A stretch of 23,497 nucleotides of DNA from JAKPPT01 sp964630305. GTDB lineage: Bacteria; Spirochaetota; Spirochaetia; Treponematales; UBA12059. Location of the stretch: the NCBI GenBank assembly GCA_964630305.1, contig CAZVTR010000037.1:1-23497 (forward strand). The letters are read 5' to 3'. Shown one piece after another: positions 22,937 to 23,497 of the stretch; the stretch's first letter is position 1; each line of letters opens with the position of its first letter. Under the pieces are notes generated by a model, which searched no databases, was not told the DNA's origin, and saw nothing but the letters and a program-made list of their open reading frames with translations. The position numbers were made by a program, and so were the translations under genes.

Positions 22937-23240
22937 ACTGCTTAATCTCTACATCCACACCTGCTGGAAGCTCAAGCTTCATCAGCGCATCCATGACATC
23001 AGCTGTGGGACTGATGATATCAATGAGTCGCTTATGCGTTCTCATCTCAAACTGCTCTCGTGACTTTTTGTGCACATGCGGTGAACGAAGCACCGTATAC
23101 TTGTTTATCCGTGTGGGCAAAGGAATTGGACCCGCCACTTTTGCACCGGCTTTCTGAACAGTCTGAACAATAGCATGAGCGCTATCATCGACAAGACGCA
23201 CATCGAAGCCCCTGAGTCTGACTCGGATTCTGTCTTTCAT
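22935..23240 (-). CDS. rpsJ: Small-subunit ribosomal protein uS10
   Basis: 101 residues from ATG 23240, with GGAGG at 23245-23249. The start MKDRIRVRLRGFDVRLVDDS is chosen over upstream Met codons because it matches the family start and the ribosome site; the longer reading lies in the leader. LPTRINKYTVLRSPHVHKKS is the exposed loop signature. Besides its place in the 30S head, uS10 (NusE) takes part in antitermination with NusB and in transcription-translation coupling with NusG. It is the first gene of the array. Confidence 0.97.
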   Translation of the reverse strand: MKDRIRVRLRGFDVRLVDDSAHAIVQTVQKAGAKVAGPIPLPTRINKYTVLRSPHVHKKSREQFEMRTHKRLIDIISPTADVMDALMKLELPAGVDVEIKQ

Positions 23241-23390
23241 AAGTCCTCCAAAGATCACTTGCGAAGGCATCACCATACCGTACCCTGGCGGGCGTGTACA
23301 ATGACCCAGCGCCCGGAGTCGTGGAACTCCGCTTTGCAAAAGCTCACACAGAGCTTCTGCGGGCTATCAGAATATACCTGTCCTGATTGT
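23241..23390 (-). promoter_or_regulatory. rpsJ 5' leader with two perfect hairpins
   Basis: About 150 nt lie between the predicted transcription start and rpsJ. Two clean hairpins are visible: AAGCTC/GAGCTT (23340-23345 and 23351-23356, 5-nt loop) and CGGAGT/ACTCCG (23314-23319 and 23326-23331, 6-nt loop). Neither is followed by a T-run. The leader of this operon is a control site for L4 in enterobacteria; whether these hairpins play such a role here is inference. Confidence 0.5.
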
Positions 23391-23396
23391 TACGAG

Positions 23397-23425
23397 ACAA
23401 TACAGTAAATGCAAAAAAGTGTCAA
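23397..23425 (-). promoter_or_regulatory. Sigma70-type promoter of the ribosomal array
   Basis: On the minus strand a perfect -35 TTGACA (23420-23425) is followed after exactly 17 bp by -10 TATTGT (23397-23402). Transcription should start near 23390. No other promoter of this quality was seen between here and rplQ, so it probably drives the whole array. Confidence 0.8.
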
Positions 23426-23458
23426 GCAGGTGCACGTTGAGCACTGGTATGTAAATAT

Positions 23459-23477
23459 ACATGGTACCCCCCTGGGC
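23459..23477 (-). repeat. Right copy of 19-bp scaffold-end repeat
   Basis: The 19 bases here are the exact reverse complement of 17-35. Read from each scaffold end inward, both copies therefore have the same orientation, as the two outer ends of an element with terminal inverted repeats would. It starts 34 bp upstream of the -35 box of the ribosomal promoter. The 20 bases beyond it do not match the left end. Confidence 0.6.
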
Positions 23478-23497
23478 CTACCCCGATCCGACGGATA

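Noticed and set aside
23241..23339. N-terminal extension of uS10
   Set aside because: The family start MKDRIRVRLRG with a GGAGG site is at 23240; the extra residues have no uS10 character and lie in the leader.
1..23497. Scaffold ends as overlap of a circular molecule
   Set aside because: The shared 19 bases are inverted, not direct, and the content is a chromosomal ribosomal array, so circularity is not supported.

Overview
The window is a draft scaffold (one run of 100 N) from a bacterium that most resembles a Treponema-type spirochaete. The evidence is the gene order secY-rpmJ-rpsM-rpsK-rpsD-rpoA-rplQ without adk, map or infA, the overall character of the ribosomal proteins, and a probable pyrophosphate-type PEP carboxykinase. 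The lineage is inferred from pattern recognition only; no search was run.

Left part, plus strand (1-8650). Positions 1-2486 are AT-rich accessory DNA. They hold a secreted protein made of ten exact 37-residue PD40/WD40-like repeats (904-2286), preceded by a shortened, signal-less paralogue (243-761). Both genes are followed by the same ~90 bp block, so this looks like a tandem duplication that later decayed. Next come an MFS transporter (2487-3827) whose promoter geometry predicts a leaderless mRNA, then a two-gene unit: a 1149-residue protein that I read as PPi-type PEP carboxykinase (3952-7401), overlapping hutI, imidazolonepropionase (7391-8650).

Right part, minus strand (23240 down to 8663). 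This is one long ribosomal-protein array with fused S10, spc and alpha operons: rpsJ, rplC, rplD, rplW, rplB, rpsS, rplV, rpsC, rplP, rpmC, rpsQ, rplN, rplX, rplE, rpsZ, rpsH, rplF, rplR, rpsE, rpmD, rplO, secY, rpmJ, rpsM, rpsK, rpsD, rpoA, rplQ. It ends with a 57-residue zinc-ribbon protein (9720-9893). A near-consensus sigma70-type promoter (23397-23425) lies upstream of rpsJ and a strong intrinsic terminator (9611-9647) follows the zinc-ribbon gene, so about 13.7 kb may be one transcript. Spacing is tight, with several stop/start overlaps. rarD (8663-9583) follows the terminator and converges on hutI with 12 bp between the stop codons.

Most notable points: the exact 111-bp repeat array and its degraded neighbour; the candidate PPi-PEPCK coupled to hutI; the small zinc-ribbon protein that closes the ribosomal operon; an 11-bp inverted repeat between secY and rpmJ; a mis-sized gap inside rplB; and a 19-bp sequence that occurs at both scaffold ends in inverted orientation, suggesting that a dispersed element broke the assembly.
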